A DNA stretch of 60,934 nucleotides from Enterococcus gilvus ATCC BAA-350 (GCF_000407545.1 NZ_ASWH01000005.1:1-60934), one strand, 5' to 3'. Shown: positions 22,666 to 33,171, numbered from the stretch's first letter. Notes: generated by a model not told the origin, from the sequence alone. Made by a program: numbers and translations.

Positions 22666-24920
22666 TGAATAAAGAAATAAAACAATGGAAAACCATTTTA
22701 GCTCATCCTGCTGTTTTAGGAATTGTTGGCGTGATATTTTTTACAATTGCTGTACTATTAGTTAATTTTTTGGTTAATGGCATTGCTTCAATGCAAGGGA
22801 TTCTTAGCAGGATCAGATATTACACTGAATATGGAGGAGCGCCACCGTTTCAAGTCAGCTCGACATGGTTTCAGTTTCCAAAGCTTCCCTTATTGTGGCT
22901 ACGTTTAGCCTATATGGGAATTATTGGGGTAGTGATCGTGTTCATACTCTTACGACTATATAAAATGAGAATATCTTATCGAGATTTGAACCATTTAACA
23001 AAAGGATCGGAAGAATTTACCACAATCGCTCAACTGAAAAGGCAATACAAAATGGTTGCACTAGACGATAAAGAATACCCAGGGAAGTCAGGGATTCCAG
23101 TGGCCAGTGTAACTGTTGAAAAAGGATTCGGCCGCTTTAAAAAATCCATGGACTATGTGTTCATTGATACAAAAAATACAAACTCTTTCACTGTAGGAGG
23201 AACACAATCGGGGAAAACCTCACTGTTTTCTTATCCTTCACTGGATCTGATTATGCGAGCAAAGGAAAAAGACTCCGTTATTGTCAATGATTTAAAAGGT
23301 GACATGTTGAAAAACACGAAAGCGGAATTTGTCAGATTTGGCTATGATGTCTATTGTCTTAACTTAGTTGATCCCACAAACGGTATTCACTATAATCCAT
23401 TGGATTTGGTTAAGCAAGCCTATATGCGTGGCGATACAACGAAAGCTCAAATGCTTGCCAATAGCCTATCCTATAGTTTGTATCATAATCCAAACGCAAA
23501 GGAACCTATGTGGGAAGAAGCAAGTATATCGCTCTTAAATGCACTGATCCTTGCTATTTGTGAAATCGGTATAGAATCGGAGAAAACGCATATTATCAAT
23601 ATGTATGCTGTGACAAGTATGCTAGAGGAATTAGGAGCCTATCCAGACGAAAAAGGAAATACGGCACTTGATGAATTCTTTGAACAATTACCAGTAACGA
23701 GTGTGGCCAGAAAACAATATGGGACTATCAAGTTTTCGCAAGGAATTACTCGAAGCGGTATATTTACAGGAACAATGGCAAAATTAAAAAACTATACTTA
23801 TGATGCTATTGCCAAATTAACCTTGGATAGTGATTTTAATTTAGAAGATTTAGGCTATGGGGAAAAGCCCATAGCTTTATTTATTGTCTATCCCGACTGG
23901 AATGATAGTAACTATAGTATCATTTCGACCTTTCTCTCTCAGGTAAACGAGGTATTAGCAGAAAGAGCGACGCTAACAGGTAAAGGAACTAAGCGCCGTG
24001 TTCGCTACTGGTTGGAAGAAGCGGCCAACATACCAGCAATCGATGGCTTGAGTCGATCGATGAACGTAGGTCTCGCCAGGAACTTAGTTTATCACTTGAT
24101 CGTTCAATCGTACGCTCAGATGGACGATAAATATGGTGAGAAAATGAGTAAAGCGATTACTGGAGCCTGCGGGAATCAAATATATATCATGTCTGATGAA
24201 TACGAAGACGCAGACTATTTCTCGAAAAAGCTTGGAAGTAAAACGATTGTTACTGGTGATCGGCATGGAGATCCTTTAAGTATGGATAAATCGTACGGCG
24301 AACGAGAAGAAGGCCGAGAACTCTTGAATGCGAACGAGCTGCGCGATTTGCAAGAAGGAGAATGGGTGCTTGACAGAACGAAGATGCGTCGAGATTTAAA
24401 AGGCAGAAAGATCAAACCTTATCCCATATTTGCAAGTATAGAAATGGGAACAGATATGAAATTTCATTATGAATACTTGCTCCCTCGATTTGACGGGAAA
24501 GAAAATTTAGATGAAATGGATTTGACCGTCAAAGGCAAGAAAGAAATAAATTTAGTTGATTACATTGTCAAATGGGATCGTGTTCGTGTAGATGAACACG
24601 ATTTAGAACAGACGCAGCATCCACACTCAGAAAAAGAGAATAGACAGGAGGAAGAACAATTGAAAGAAACCTTACAATCAATGGATAGTGTTTTGCTAGA
24701 GTCAAAGACAAATCAAACACTTTCGGAACAGATGGGATCTGTCAGCTTTAATAAGTTCATGCATGCGGCCTATTTGGACAAATTGACGACTCGCGAAAAA
24801 GAGCGACTAAAAGAATTGACTTCCTTGGAAGAATTGAAAGTGTTCTGCCATACCGAAAAACGTCCTACATTGCGTAAAATGTTTATCGAGCATCAAGGAG
24901 TAGTTGACATCAATGGTTAG
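22665..24920 (+). CDS. VirD4/TraG-type coupling ATPase
   Basis: GTG start behind AAAGGACGGCGTGTA; 751 residues. Two N-terminal membrane helices (about 15-38 and 78-102), Walker A GTQSGKTS (about 178-186), Walker B VIVNDLKGD (about 204-212), and later AAA-type segments (WLEEAANIPAIDG; ARNLVYHLIVQSYAQ). It is the receptor that passes the relaxase-DNA complex to the channel. The C-terminal 130 residues are charged and may bind substrates. Its immediate neighbours are the VirB6- and VirB3-like genes. Confidence 0.92.
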   Translation: MNKEIKQWKTILAHPAVLGIVGVIFFTIAVLLVNFLVNGIASMQGILSRIRYYTEYGGAPPFQVSSTWFQFPKLPLLWLRLAYMGIIGVVIVFILLRLYKMRISYRDLNHLTKGSEEFTTIAQLKRQYKMVALDDKEYPGKSGIPVASVTVEKGFGRFKKSMDYVFIDTKNTNSFTVGGTQSGKTSLFSYPSLDLIMRAKEKDSVIVNDLKGDMLKNTKAEFVRFGYDVYCLNLVDPTNGIHYNPLDLVKQAYMRGDTTKAQMLANSLSYSLYHNPNAKEPMWEEASISLLNALILAICEIGIESEKTHIINMYAVTSMLEELGAYPDEKGNTALDEFFEQLPVTSVARKQYGTIKFSQGITRSGIFTGTMAKLKNYTYDAIAKLTLDSDFNLEDLGYGEKPIALFIVYPDWNDSNYSIISTFLSQVNEVLAERATLTGKGTKRRVRYWLEEAANIPAIDGLSRSMNVGLARNLVYHLIVQSYAQMDDKYGEKMSKAITGACGNQIYIMSDEYEDADYFSKKLGSKTIVTGDRHGDPLSMDKSYGEREEGRELLNANELRDLQEGEWVLDRTKMRRDLKGRKIKPYPIFASIEMGTDMKFHYEYLLPRFDGKENLDEMDLTVKGKKEINLVDYIVKWDRVRVDEHDLEQTQHPHSEKENRQEEEQLKETLQSMDSVLLESKTNQTLSEQMGSVSFNKFMHAAYLDKLTTREKERLKELTSLEELKVFCHTEKRPTLRKMFIEHQGVVDING

Positions 24921-24953
24921 GACGGCAACTCAGAAAGAAGGTGTTAAGCCTAC

Positions 24954-26810
24954 ATGGTAGAAAAGTTAATAAAATTCAAAGATCTATTGCACGTCGCGAA
25001 TATTTTTTGGGACATTCTTCGAGCAATTAGCTACGGATTTATGGTGATTTTAGGAAGCGCAGTTGATTTCATTTCTGGTGGTGCAAGAGAGGTTTTTCAA
25101 CTAATCAATTTTTTTGAATATGCACCAGTACAAAAACTAATTAGTGATTATCGACCAGTTTTTTATGCGTTAGGATCACTCGCGATTGCTTATTTTGGGT
25201 TACAACTAATTATTAATAGAAAACTGGATCGGGACAAAATACTAAATAATATGGTATTGGCGTTCACGATCCTTTTTTTATTGCCCTGGGGAATGAGTGA
25301 ATTTTCTGCATTGACTAGTGGTGGGGTGAAATCACTTTCCGAAGGGAAAAGTACCGCAAGTACGGAAGTGTTTAAAGCTAACATCACTGATCTTTATAAA
25401 GTTGATAAAAATGGTTGGAAGTCGGCCGAAGTTCAAAATGACATCAAAGAAAAAATTGATGTTGAATTACTAGATATTACTGAAAAAGTTGATACGAGCG
25501 GATGGTTTTTTAGCGATTCTCCATTATCAGACGATGGGAAGAAACTGCTAGAGAAAAAACTTGTCAAAGTCGGTGAAAAATATGAAGAAGGAAAAATGAA
25601 AAGCTTTTGGAAAATCGGTGATCCTGCGTATTACCGCTACGACTGGCATCCATTTCTGATAATCATCGAATTGATTACGAAGGGCATTGTTTATGCTTTC
25701 GTAATTTATAAGTCTGCTCGCTTAATGAATGAGGTCGGGTTATTGTATGTAGTCACCATGGGAATATCACTCACAGATATAAAAGATGGTCAACGAAATA
25801 AACAACTAGTAACTAAAATTCGAGATACATTCATTGTCATGTTTTTTATGGTTCTTCTTATTAATTTCTTTGACCTATGGAGTGCTTTTGTTGCGAGCTC
25901 AAAAATGTCAAGTTGGGTAAAGCCGATCGCTGTAGCAGCGGGAGCGGGTCTGGTGATAGATGGACCTAATTTTATTGAACAAATGTTTGGTTACGATGCA
26001 GGACTTTCTAGCGTAGGACGGTCAGTGATTGCTGCGTCACAAGGGATTATGGCCGGTAAGAGTATGACTCAAGGAGCAAAATCAGCGATTCAATCCATGC
26101 CTTCTAAAATTGCGGGTGCAGGCCGACGTGCTGCACGTATTGGTGGTTACACGGGCGGTGCGATCAAAGGGGCACTTGATGGCTTCAAACCAAAATCACC
26201 TGATGGAAAATCACCACTACCACCAGAAGGTGGAAAAGGGAACAAAGGCGGCGGAGGAAACGGATCGCCGTCGACAAAAACGCCTAGTACACCAAACACG
26301 TCTCCACAGGGATCAGGTACGCCTTCTGGAAATGACCACTCATTACCTGGGCGATCACCAGGGGAATCGCCAAGTGATCAAAATATACCTGAGAATAAAG
26401 CCGCTACAGACATGCCGAAACCATTACCACCCCTGGCTAATTTGGGAGATCAGGCAGAGAAAAATAAAGCTGATCTGGCAAAACAAGGTATCTCACCCAC
26501 AAAACCACTATCAGACGTTTCCAGCGCTTCAAAAGCAAGGAAAGCTTTAGAAGGCCAACCGCAACATCCACCTGTTCCAAAAGTATCGGGGGATCAATTG
26601 CCAAAAAATGTTCAAGAGGCAAAAAATAATTTACTAAAAGACCAGGCACCACGCCCAATTGATACAGAATCATTGGGAGACAAAGCAGTAAATCTTTATG
26701 CAGACACTGCGAAACGACTATATTCTGGTGAAACGGCAACTCGAACACGTAAAGTTTATGACGTATCAAAAGCGACTACTAAGCGAATTGATAGCAAGTT
26801 CAGAGATTAA
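24954..26810 (+). CDS. VirB6/TrbL-like polytopic channel protein
   Basis: 618 residues. Several hydrophobic segments in the first 360 residues (about 22-42, 65-85, 95-112, 225-245, 280-305, 315-340), then a long hydrophilic tail rich in Pro, Gly and Ser (about 400-510) ending in a basic region. This matches the VirB6-like proteins of Gram-positive T4SSs, whose tail extends from the membrane domain. A polar loop near 110-215 may lie outside the cell. Confidence 0.75.
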   Translation: MVEKLIKFKDLLHVANIFWDILRAISYGFMVILGSAVDFISGGAREVFQLINFFEYAPVQKLISDYRPVFYALGSLAIAYFGLQLIINRKLDRDKILNNMVLAFTILFLLPWGMSEFSALTSGGVKSLSEGKSTASTEVFKANITDLYKVDKNGWKSAEVQNDIKEKIDVELLDITEKVDTSGWFFSDSPLSDDGKKLLEKKLVKVGEKYEEGKMKSFWKIGDPAYYRYDWHPFLIIIELITKGIVYAFVIYKSARLMNEVGLLYVVTMGISLTDIKDGQRNKQLVTKIRDTFIVMFFMVLLINFFDLWSAFVASSKMSSWVKPIAVAAGAGLVIDGPNFIEQMFGYDAGLSSVGRSVIAASQGIMAGKSMTQGAKSAIQSMPSKIAGAGRRAARIGGYTGGAIKGALDGFKPKSPDGKSPLPPEGGKGNKGGGGNGSPSTKTPSTPNTSPQGSGTPSGNDHSLPGRSPGESPSDQNIPENKAATDMPKPLPPLANLGDQAEKNKADLAKQGISPTKPLSDVSSASKARKALEGQPQHPPVPKVSGDQLPKNVQEAKNNLLKDQAPRPIDTESLGDKAVNLYADTAKRLYSGETATRTRKVYDVSKATTKRIDSKFRD

Positions 26811-26829
26811 ATAGGCAAGGAGGTACGCC

Positions 26830-27132
26830 ATGCGTAGAGAAGTGGCCAGACCCAAAGAAGCGGTGACGGAAATCAAACAAGGAAAGTTAGACTTAGCAGA
26901 TGTTCTAATTATCATGGGCAGCGCAATCGTCGGCTTTTTAACAAAATTTTTAGTACCAGAAATCTTAGAAGTTGTGTATGTGCTTGCCTATCCAATATCG
27001 CTGTATTTTCTACTATCACCTAGCGACGTTCCAAATAAAAAAACGTACCAGGTAGTTATACAGTTGTTCTTTAAAGACAATCGAACATATCCAGCTATGC
27101 CGAAGTCAAAGGAGGAGACAGATGAACTTTGA
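26830..27132 (+). CDS. VirB3-like membrane protein (DUF5592-like)
   Basis: 100 residues with two close hydrophobic helices (about 25-43 and 45-65) and charged ends. It immediately precedes the TrsD- and VirB4-like genes, the usual place of VirB3 or its Gram-positive counterpart. It overlaps the next gene by 11 bases. Confidence 0.65.
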   Translation: MRREVARPKEAVTEIKQGKLDLADVLIIMGSAIVGFLTKFLVPEILEVVYVLAYPISLYFLLSPSDVPNKKTYQVVIQLFFKDNRTYPAMPKSKEETDEL

Positions 27133-27721
27133 TTCAGTAGAAAGAAAGAAGCAAGAAAAGAAGAAAAAGTCGAGAGGTGTCACAAAAGAAATTTCTCGAC
27201 TGACGAAAGTTTATCCAGTGGCCGGCTTTGAAGACCAATTCGTTAAACTTCGTGTTCGCGGGAAGGATATCTACTGCGTTATTTTAGACCCTAAAAAATA
27301 TGATTTAGAACTTCTTGATGAAGCTGAGGTCGATCGAGTGACAGAAAGCTATTGGAGTTTTCACAAACAATATGCCTATTCAGTTAAAGAAATATTTATG
27401 AACTTTCCAGAACAGAATCAAAAACAGCAAGAATATGTCCGATATAAACGAGATCAAGCGTCAGAACTTCACCAGATGCGGATTCTTCAATCAGAACTGG
27501 AAAAATTGAAATATATTGAAAAGCAGTATAAAAAATCCGCTTCTTATCTGTGTTTGTTTGGAAATACAAAAAAAGAATTATCTGATCGGCTTCAGTTTAT
27601 GAATCGGTTTAGAGGGCTGTTTCAACAAACGATTCTTGAGCGAGATCACGTTGAACAGATTTTTAATTTATTAAACAATTCAGGAGGAATGGAACTTTAT
27701 GGCAGCGAAGAAAACGACTGA
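27122..27721 (+). CDS. TrsD/TraD-like transfer protein
   Basis: 199 residues, soluble, with a basic N-terminus (ERKKQEKKKKSRGVTKEI) and a long helical middle (KYIEKQYKKSASYLCLFGNTKKELS). Its position directly before VirB4, with a 23-base overlap, and its size fit the TrsD/TraD proteins of staphylococcal-type T4SSs, which resemble the N-terminal domain of VirB4. Likely a VirB4 partner. Confidence 0.65.
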   Translation: MNFDSVERKKQEKKKKSRGVTKEISRLTKVYPVAGFEDQFVKLRVRGKDIYCVILDPKKYDLELLDEAEVDRVTESYWSFHKQYAYSVKEIFMNFPEQNQKQQEYVRYKRDQASELHQMRILQSELEKLKYIEKQYKKSASYLCLFGNTKKELSDRLQFMNRFRGLFQQTILERDHVEQIFNLLNNSGGMELYGSEEND

Positions 27722-29621
27722 CACAGATTTACAATTCATCTACCAAACGCAGCCAAGAGGGGGTATCTCTTTCAAAGACGATTTCTATATCCGTTTTGGC
27801 GACGGCTATCGCACAACCATTCATTTAATTGCGACGCCAACAATCATGACCGAATTTTGGATGATGGATATTACTGCAACAGAAAATGTGATTACAACAA
27901 TTGATACCATGATCGATACAGATGTTCCCTACAAAAAAGAGGTCAGTGATTCGATCGAAGAATTACAAGTACGGAAGAAAAAAGCAACGGTCACAGAGCA
28001 AGACGATTTGGATGATGAAATCAATATTTTAAGAATGCTGAACTCGTCAATGAAAAGCCAGGGGGAACAAATAAAAAAGTGCTTGATCCGCATGTATGTT
28101 ACGCAACCGACGATTGATAGTTTAGAAAAACAAGTAAACGATATTCTAAAGAACATTGAATCGGAAGGATACGTAGGAACTGTTTTGCTCGGAGAGCAAA
28201 AAGAAGAATGGCAATCACTATTTTTACCACTCAATGAGCAGCGGCGGTTGAGAAATCGACGAGAAGGAATGGATATTCAGGCAGAAGCATTAGGACTTGG
28301 ATTTGCGCACAATCAAACGTCATTGTCTGACGAAATGGGATTTTATTATGGGTTTACTCGTACTGGTGGGACCGTCTACTGGGACATGTTTACTAAGACG
28401 GCCAAACGCTTATACTACAATCTCTTTTTAGCTGGTGATATGGGATCAGGTAAGTCTACGGTTCTAAAGAAGTTACTTCGTGATAACGCGTCGAAAGGGA
28501 ACTATATTCGCGGCTTTGATAAATCAGGGGAATTTTACGATATTGTCAAAGAATACGGAGGGGTATCTATTCCTTTAGATGGCAGCGCGGGTGTGTTAAA
28601 TATGTTCCAGGTCTATCCATTAGTATCTCAACAACTAACGGAAGACTCACACGAAGTGGATATACGCGGTTCGTTCTCCCAACATATTTCTATGTTGGGA
28701 ATTTTGTTCCAAATCCTGAATAAAAAAGCCGACTCTGAGCTTGTAAGTGTCTTTACTGACATTGTTTGGGATTTCTATATTGACTATGGGATTTGGCAAG
28801 AAGACGAGAGTATCGACATCACGGATCTATCAAATGAGGAGTATCCGACTGTCGGAGATTTTTATAATTACTTGGAAAAGATCACTCCAACGATCGACGA
28901 GGATCTTGTTGCATATCTTCAAAAAATCAAGATCACAATAAAACCACTTACGAAACAGTTCTCACGTATTTTCAATGGAAAAACAAGCGTACCCGACTTA
29001 GGCGATCAGCAGATCGTCTTTTTTGATATTGCGGGAATTTCTTCTCAAAGTGCCGAGCATTTTGACTGTCAATTGTTCCTGGCATTAAACAATATTATGG
29101 GGAACGTCAATCGAATCGGAAAAGAACAAAAGATGATGTATGATCGCAAACAAAAAAACTGGTGGGATATTATTCGTTGTCTGATTATCGTTGATGAGTG
29201 CCACAACATGCTGAACATTGAAAAAGCTTATGCAGCTAAATGGTTTGTGACACTTATGTCCGAAGCACGGAAGCTGTTCATCGGATTAGCGCTTGCTACT
29301 CAACGTGTCGAAAGAATGTTTCCAAATGCAGACAACGCACAAGATAAAGACACCGTAGAAGCAGCGAATAAACTAAGGGAAATATTTGGTTTGACGCAGT
29401 ATAAAATTTTACTGAAGCAAGATATTACTTCGATCAACTTCCTGCGTAAGATATTCGGAGACGTATTCACGGAGACAGAATACAACATGATCCCGCAATT
29501 TCAAACTAGTAAAGAGATAGGCGGGTCTCAAGGAATTTTAAGTATCTCTGGTGATCAGAACTTACAAATGACTTTCCAAGTAACAGATGAAGAACTAGCG
29601 TTGTTTAATGGAGGTGCATAA
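27699..29621 (+). CDS. VirB4/TrsE-type transfer ATPase
   Basis: 640 residues. Walker A in LAGDMGSGKSTVLKKLL (about 244-258), Walker B in CLIIVDECHNML (about 493-503), and a following LFIGLALATQ sensor-like strand. It powers assembly or substrate transfer at the inner membrane face. The end overlaps the start of the hydrolase gene (TAATGA). Confidence 0.92.
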   Translation: MAAKKTTDTDLQFIYQTQPRGGISFKDDFYIRFGDGYRTTIHLIATPTIMTEFWMMDITATENVITTIDTMIDTDVPYKKEVSDSIEELQVRKKKATVTEQDDLDDEINILRMLNSSMKSQGEQIKKCLIRMYVTQPTIDSLEKQVNDILKNIESEGYVGTVLLGEQKEEWQSLFLPLNEQRRLRNRREGMDIQAEALGLGFAHNQTSLSDEMGFYYGFTRTGGTVYWDMFTKTAKRLYYNLFLAGDMGSGKSTVLKKLLRDNASKGNYIRGFDKSGEFYDIVKEYGGVSIPLDGSAGVLNMFQVYPLVSQQLTEDSHEVDIRGSFSQHISMLGILFQILNKKADSELVSVFTDIVWDFYIDYGIWQEDESIDITDLSNEEYPTVGDFYNYLEKITPTIDEDLVAYLQKIKITIKPLTKQFSRIFNGKTSVPDLGDQQIVFFDIAGISSQSAEHFDCQLFLALNNIMGNVNRIGKEQKMMYDRKQKNWWDIIRCLIIVDECHNMLNIEKAYAAKWFVTLMSEARKLFIGLALATQRVERMFPNADNAQDKDTVEAANKLREIFGLTQYKILLKQDITSINFLRKIFGDVFTETEYNMIPQFQTSKEIGGSQGILSISGDQNLQMTFQVTDEELALFNGGA

Positions 29622-31324
29622 TGAAAAAATGGGCGAAAAAACTACTTGCTAAAAAGTTTCTTTTGCCTTTTTTGTTCTCTAACTTTGTAGGGCTACTCAT
29701 GGCATTCATAATCATTGTTTCAATGATTATGATGCTTGTGGGAAGTAATCAATCAGAATGTGAGCCGGAGTCTTCATCATTTAATACCGTCGCACCAGAA
29801 GAAGGTGGAGCTGTACCGAGTTCTGTAGATGAATTTGTCAAGCAACATAAAGATGCGTATGTTCTGGCGTGGAAAGCAGGTGGTTTTTTACCTTCCGCTA
29901 GTATCTCACAGACAATGGTAGAGAATGGGTTTAACTTTACAAATCCATCGGGAACTTCGTTCTGGCAAGCCCATAACATGGGTGGCGTGAAAACATCCAA
30001 AAAAGGCGATTTCCCTGTGACGCTTGCAACGTTCGGTGACGATTCGGTTGATATAACTGGAACAAAACCAGGAACAAACGTTGGTGATAATACAGGCGGA
30101 GCCTACACCTGGTTTAAAAGTTACAGTGCAGGAATTGTAGGAAAAGCTGAGTTTATGGCGCACCAAACACTCTACACTGGTGCAATAAACAACACAGATG
30201 GCGCAGCTGCATTGACAGCAATATTTAACGGCGGATGGGCAACTGATCCAAGTTACTTAATGAAACTTCAAAGTACCTACAATACGCTAGGTAAGAAGTA
30301 TCAATGGCTCGATCAAGAAGCAATCGCCCAACATGGAACGTCACCATACAAGGCTGGCGGTCTACCAAGTGTAGGCTCTGGGACAATCGCTGATAAACGA
30401 AATGATTCTAATGATATGGACTCTGGAAAGAGAGCAAAAATCATCGAATTAGCAAAGAGTCGGCTAGGGATTCCCTATGTATGGGGTGGTCGAAATTGGG
30501 AGACAGGAATGGACTGTTCGGGTCTAACGTTGCTCGTTTATAAACGTGTCGGAATTGAACTCCCTGAGACATCTGAGACACAGTCAACCTTTGTAAAGGA
30601 AATCAGCAAAGATCAGGCACAACGTGGCGATCTTGTATTTTGGGGGGCGAAAGGAAGCTCGCACCACGTAGCAATCTACGCAGGTGATAATAAGATGATC
30701 GAAGAACCACAACCAGGGCAGGTATGCCAAGAAGTTCCGTTACGAGGAGATCACTGGTTTGGTACTTTAGACGGTTTAGGAGAAGACTCAGAAGGCAACG
30801 ATTCAACAGATTCGAACTGTGAAGTTTCGACTACGGATACACCAGATACTTCAGGTCAAATCGTTGGTCAAAACTCTGCACCAACGTTAGATGTTCCCGC
30901 AGAATACAAAGGAAAACTGACTTTACCACCACCTGATAATAACAACTATGCAGGGAACAACTACCCATTTGGACAGTGTACACACGGTGCTTATAATCGC
31001 ATGGCGCAACTTGGAAAAAATATTGAGTGGTTCTCCGGTGACGGCGGGAATGGCGGCTCGTGGGGAGCGTCAGCGAAGGCTCGAGGGTATACAGTAATAA
31101 AAGGAAAACCAGAAGTTGGATGGGCGGCTAGTTTCTATGGTGGACTCGCAGGATCTACGCCACCATACGGGCATATCGCGGTCGTGGAATACGTGAATCC
31201 AGACGGTAGTATTTTGATAAGTGAGACGAATGTGGTGAACATTGGATCGGGTACACGATCATGGCGTGTCATCAGTAAAGAGACTGTTTCGCAAGTCGAT
31301 TTTATTCAAGGAAAGGGGCAGTAA
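29621..31324 (+). CDS. VirB1-like murein hydrolase: lysozyme-like, NlpC/P60 and CHAP
   Basis: 567 residues. One membrane helix (about 14-42), then a glucosaminidase/lysozyme-like segment (about 75-230, LPSASISQTMVENGFN), an NlpC/P60 domain with Cys near 298 (MDCSGLTLLV) and HHVAIY near 347, and a C-terminal CHAP domain with Cys near 453 (FGQCTHGAY) and GHIAVVEY. Three hydrolytic modules in one chain is more than the usual two. It likely opens the wall for the channel. Confidence 0.88.
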   Translation: MKKWAKKLLAKKFLLPFLFSNFVGLLMAFIIIVSMIMMLVGSNQSECEPESSSFNTVAPEEGGAVPSSVDEFVKQHKDAYVLAWKAGGFLPSASISQTMVENGFNFTNPSGTSFWQAHNMGGVKTSKKGDFPVTLATFGDDSVDITGTKPGTNVGDNTGGAYTWFKSYSAGIVGKAEFMAHQTLYTGAINNTDGAAALTAIFNGGWATDPSYLMKLQSTYNTLGKKYQWLDQEAIAQHGTSPYKAGGLPSVGSGTIADKRNDSNDMDSGKRAKIIELAKSRLGIPYVWGGRNWETGMDCSGLTLLVYKRVGIELPETSETQSTFVKEISKDQAQRGDLVFWGAKGSSHHVAIYAGDNKMIEEPQPGQVCQEVPLRGDHWFGTLDGLGEDSEGNDSTDSNCEVSTTDTPDTSGQIVGQNSAPTLDVPAEYKGKLTLPPPDNNNYAGNNYPFGQCTHGAYNRMAQLGKNIEWFSGDGGNGGSWGASAKARGYTVIKGKPEVGWAASFYGGLAGSTPPYGHIAVVEYVNPDGSILISETNVVNIGSGTRSWRVISKETVSQVDFIQGKGQ

Positions 31325-31329
31325 ACAGA

Positions 31330-31938
31330 ATGAGACTATCATCAATGACTGCTAAAATAGCGCTACTATTTGGCGTAGTAATATTTATTTTTGCGTTTAC
31401 CTGGAACAAAGATAGACAAAAAAATGACAACAAAATTAACGCGCTAGAAACAACTATTTCACAGCAAAAAAAAGAAAAAGAAGAGTTAACTGGCCAAATC
31501 GATCAGCTGACAAAGGAATATGATTCTTTGTACAAAGAAAAAAATGGTTTAGCAAATGATCGGTTGTTGACCGCAACAAATAAATTGTTTTCTGCTGTTT
31601 CTGAATACGACACAAGCAAAGAACAAGATAGCATACTCGAACGAAAAAAACGTGCAGCTGAGGTTGCAGATGCCTCCGCGCTTGAAGGGATTTTCCCAAA
31701 AGATGCGGATAAAGGCGCTGCAACAGTTACAACAATTTCAAAACTGGAAAAGACACCTGAAGTGTATTTATTGTCGTCAGATGAGAAGGAAGTTCGCGCA
31801 TTAGTTTGGACAGATTACAGTATTTCGATTGCTGAGAGTGAGAAACAGATGGGAACGAATTTGTACAAGGTTACATTCAATCAGCTGACGCAAAAATTTG
31901 TTTCGATAGAGAATCTTGGCAGCGTTAAGTCGCCGTAA
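31330..31938 (+). CDS. VirB8-like bitopic protein with coiled coil
   Basis: 202 residues: an N-terminal membrane helix (about 7-24), a coiled coil (about 35-75, KKEKEELTGQIDQLTKEYDS) and a small extracellular alpha/beta domain. The shape and place after VirB1/VirB4 match TcpC/VirB8-like proteins. Homology is not shown by motifs. Confidence 0.55.
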   Translation: MRLSSMTAKIALLFGVVIFIFAFTWNKDRQKNDNKINALETTISQQKKEKEELTGQIDQLTKEYDSLYKEKNGLANDRLLTATNKLFSAVSEYDTSKEQDSILERKKRAAEVADASALEGIFPKDADKGAATVTTISKLEKTPEVYLLSSDEKEVRALVWTDYSISIAESEKQMGTNLYKVTFNQLTQKFVSIENLGSVKSP

Positions 31939-31961
31939 TGGAATAGAAGGATCGTAAATAG

Positions 31962-32327
31962 ATGAAAAACAGAATCAAGGTAATAATGGTAATCGTGTTG
32001 GTTTCTGTCTCTCTTTACACAGGAATACGAACAATCATTGATCAAAAGGAAAAGGATCAGCGAGTCGTTGTTCTTGATCGGGGTGAACAGAAGAAAATTG
32101 TATTTTACAAAGACGACTGTCCAGATTGCCAAAAGATATTTAACCAACTATTTTGGCATGATGTCCGTCATAAGGATATGATTTTCGTTAATTTAAACCA
32201 GGAAGAAAACAGAAAGTATATCAAAATTTATGACGTGAAAAGCGTTCCTACGATTGTACACAAGAGTCAAAAATATGAAGGAACAGATCAGAAAAAAATA
32301 GGTACAATTCTAAACGAATCGAGGTGA
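31962..32327 (+). CDS. membrane-anchored thioredoxin-like protein (CPDC)
   Basis: 121 residues with an N-terminal membrane helix (about 6-26) and a thioredoxin fold: CPDC in FYKDDCPDCQKIF and the cis-proline VPT (SVPTIV). It should act outside the membrane on disulfides. The T4SS hydrolase upstream has several cysteines, which makes it a plausible substrate. Confidence 0.8.
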   Translation: MKNRIKVIMVIVLVSVSLYTGIRTIIDQKEKDQRVVVLDRGEQKKIVFYKDDCPDCQKIFNQLFWHDVRHKDMIFVNLNQEENRKYIKIYDVKSVPTIVHKSQKYEGTDQKKIGTILNESR

Positions 32328-32335
32328 AAACCTAG

Positions 32336-33136
32336 TTGGCAAACAAAGTGAATTTGAGAAAAAATGAACGCAAGAAATATAAAAAGTTGGTTTTAATTAT
32401 TGCTTGCGTGTTCGGGCTTTTGTTTGGAAGTCGATTGATTTTAAAACCACGAGTGTCGACTGTTGCAACTAAGATAGGGGAAGAAGTTTCCCTAGATACA
32501 CGAAAAATGACACTTGTAAATATAGACTATTCAGAAACAAAAGACTGCCTGACATTCGCCTTTGTTTCTCCTGTTACTAGTTCGAATGTACTCGAACAAT
32601 TGAAGGTAAAAGCAAAGCAATATCGTACTGATGAACAAAAGTATTCGACAAAGATAAAACGAATAAATGAGCGTCTATACGTTGCTTCAGTAAATGGATT
32701 GGGCGAAAAATGGAAGGAAGTCACAGTATCCATTTACCCAAGTGACCGGAAGCCGGATAATCTCGCGAACGATCAAAAATTTCATTTCACGAAAGATTTT
32801 TTAGAAGAAAAAGGGTTCATTAATCATTCATTGACTGATAAAGAATTGGAACATTCTACACAAGAATTTGAGTTGGATAGTGTTAAAAAGGAAATTCAAA
32901 AGAACAAGAAAATTGTTAAAAAGAAGGAGCGAGATATTAAAAAGATTGAAGAGATAAACAAGGAGTTAACCGCTTCTCTTAGCACAAAAACGGACAGTGA
33001 AAAAGAAGAAATCGAATCAACGATCAACCAAAATTTGAGTCAGATCACAACGTTTGAGAAAGAAATAGCTGACGTTGAAAAGGAAATAAAAGAACTGGAT
33101 CAGAAGCAAAATATTATAGAAAACAGAACTAAATAG
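32336..33136 (+). CDS. bitopic coiled-coil transfer protein
   Basis: TTG start behind GAGGTGAAAACCTAG. A 266-residue protein with one membrane helix (about 18-37), an extracellular domain and a long C-terminal coiled coil (about 175-262, many Lys/Glu heptads). Last gene of the transfer operon before the oriT region. Function unknown. Confidence 0.6.
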   Translation: MANKVNLRKNERKKYKKLVLIIACVFGLLFGSRLILKPRVSTVATKIGEEVSLDTRKMTLVNIDYSETKDCLTFAFVSPVTSSNVLEQLKVKAKQYRTDEQKYSTKIKRINERLYVASVNGLGEKWKEVTVSIYPSDRKPDNLANDQKFHFTKDFLEEKGFINHSLTDKELEHSTQEFELDSVKKEIQKNKKIVKKKERDIKKIEEINKELTASLSTKTDSEKEEIESTINQNLSQITTFEKEIADVEKEIKELDQKQNIIENRTK

Positions 33137-33171
33137 GTTGGGAAAACGAAGAAAGACTTTGATTTTTCCAA

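Noticed and set aside
26110..26550. 146-codon plus-strand frame under the VirB6-like tail
   Set aside because: His/Gln/Arg-rich shadow of the Pro/Gly/Ser tail with no ribosome site, unlike the nested frame at 40567.
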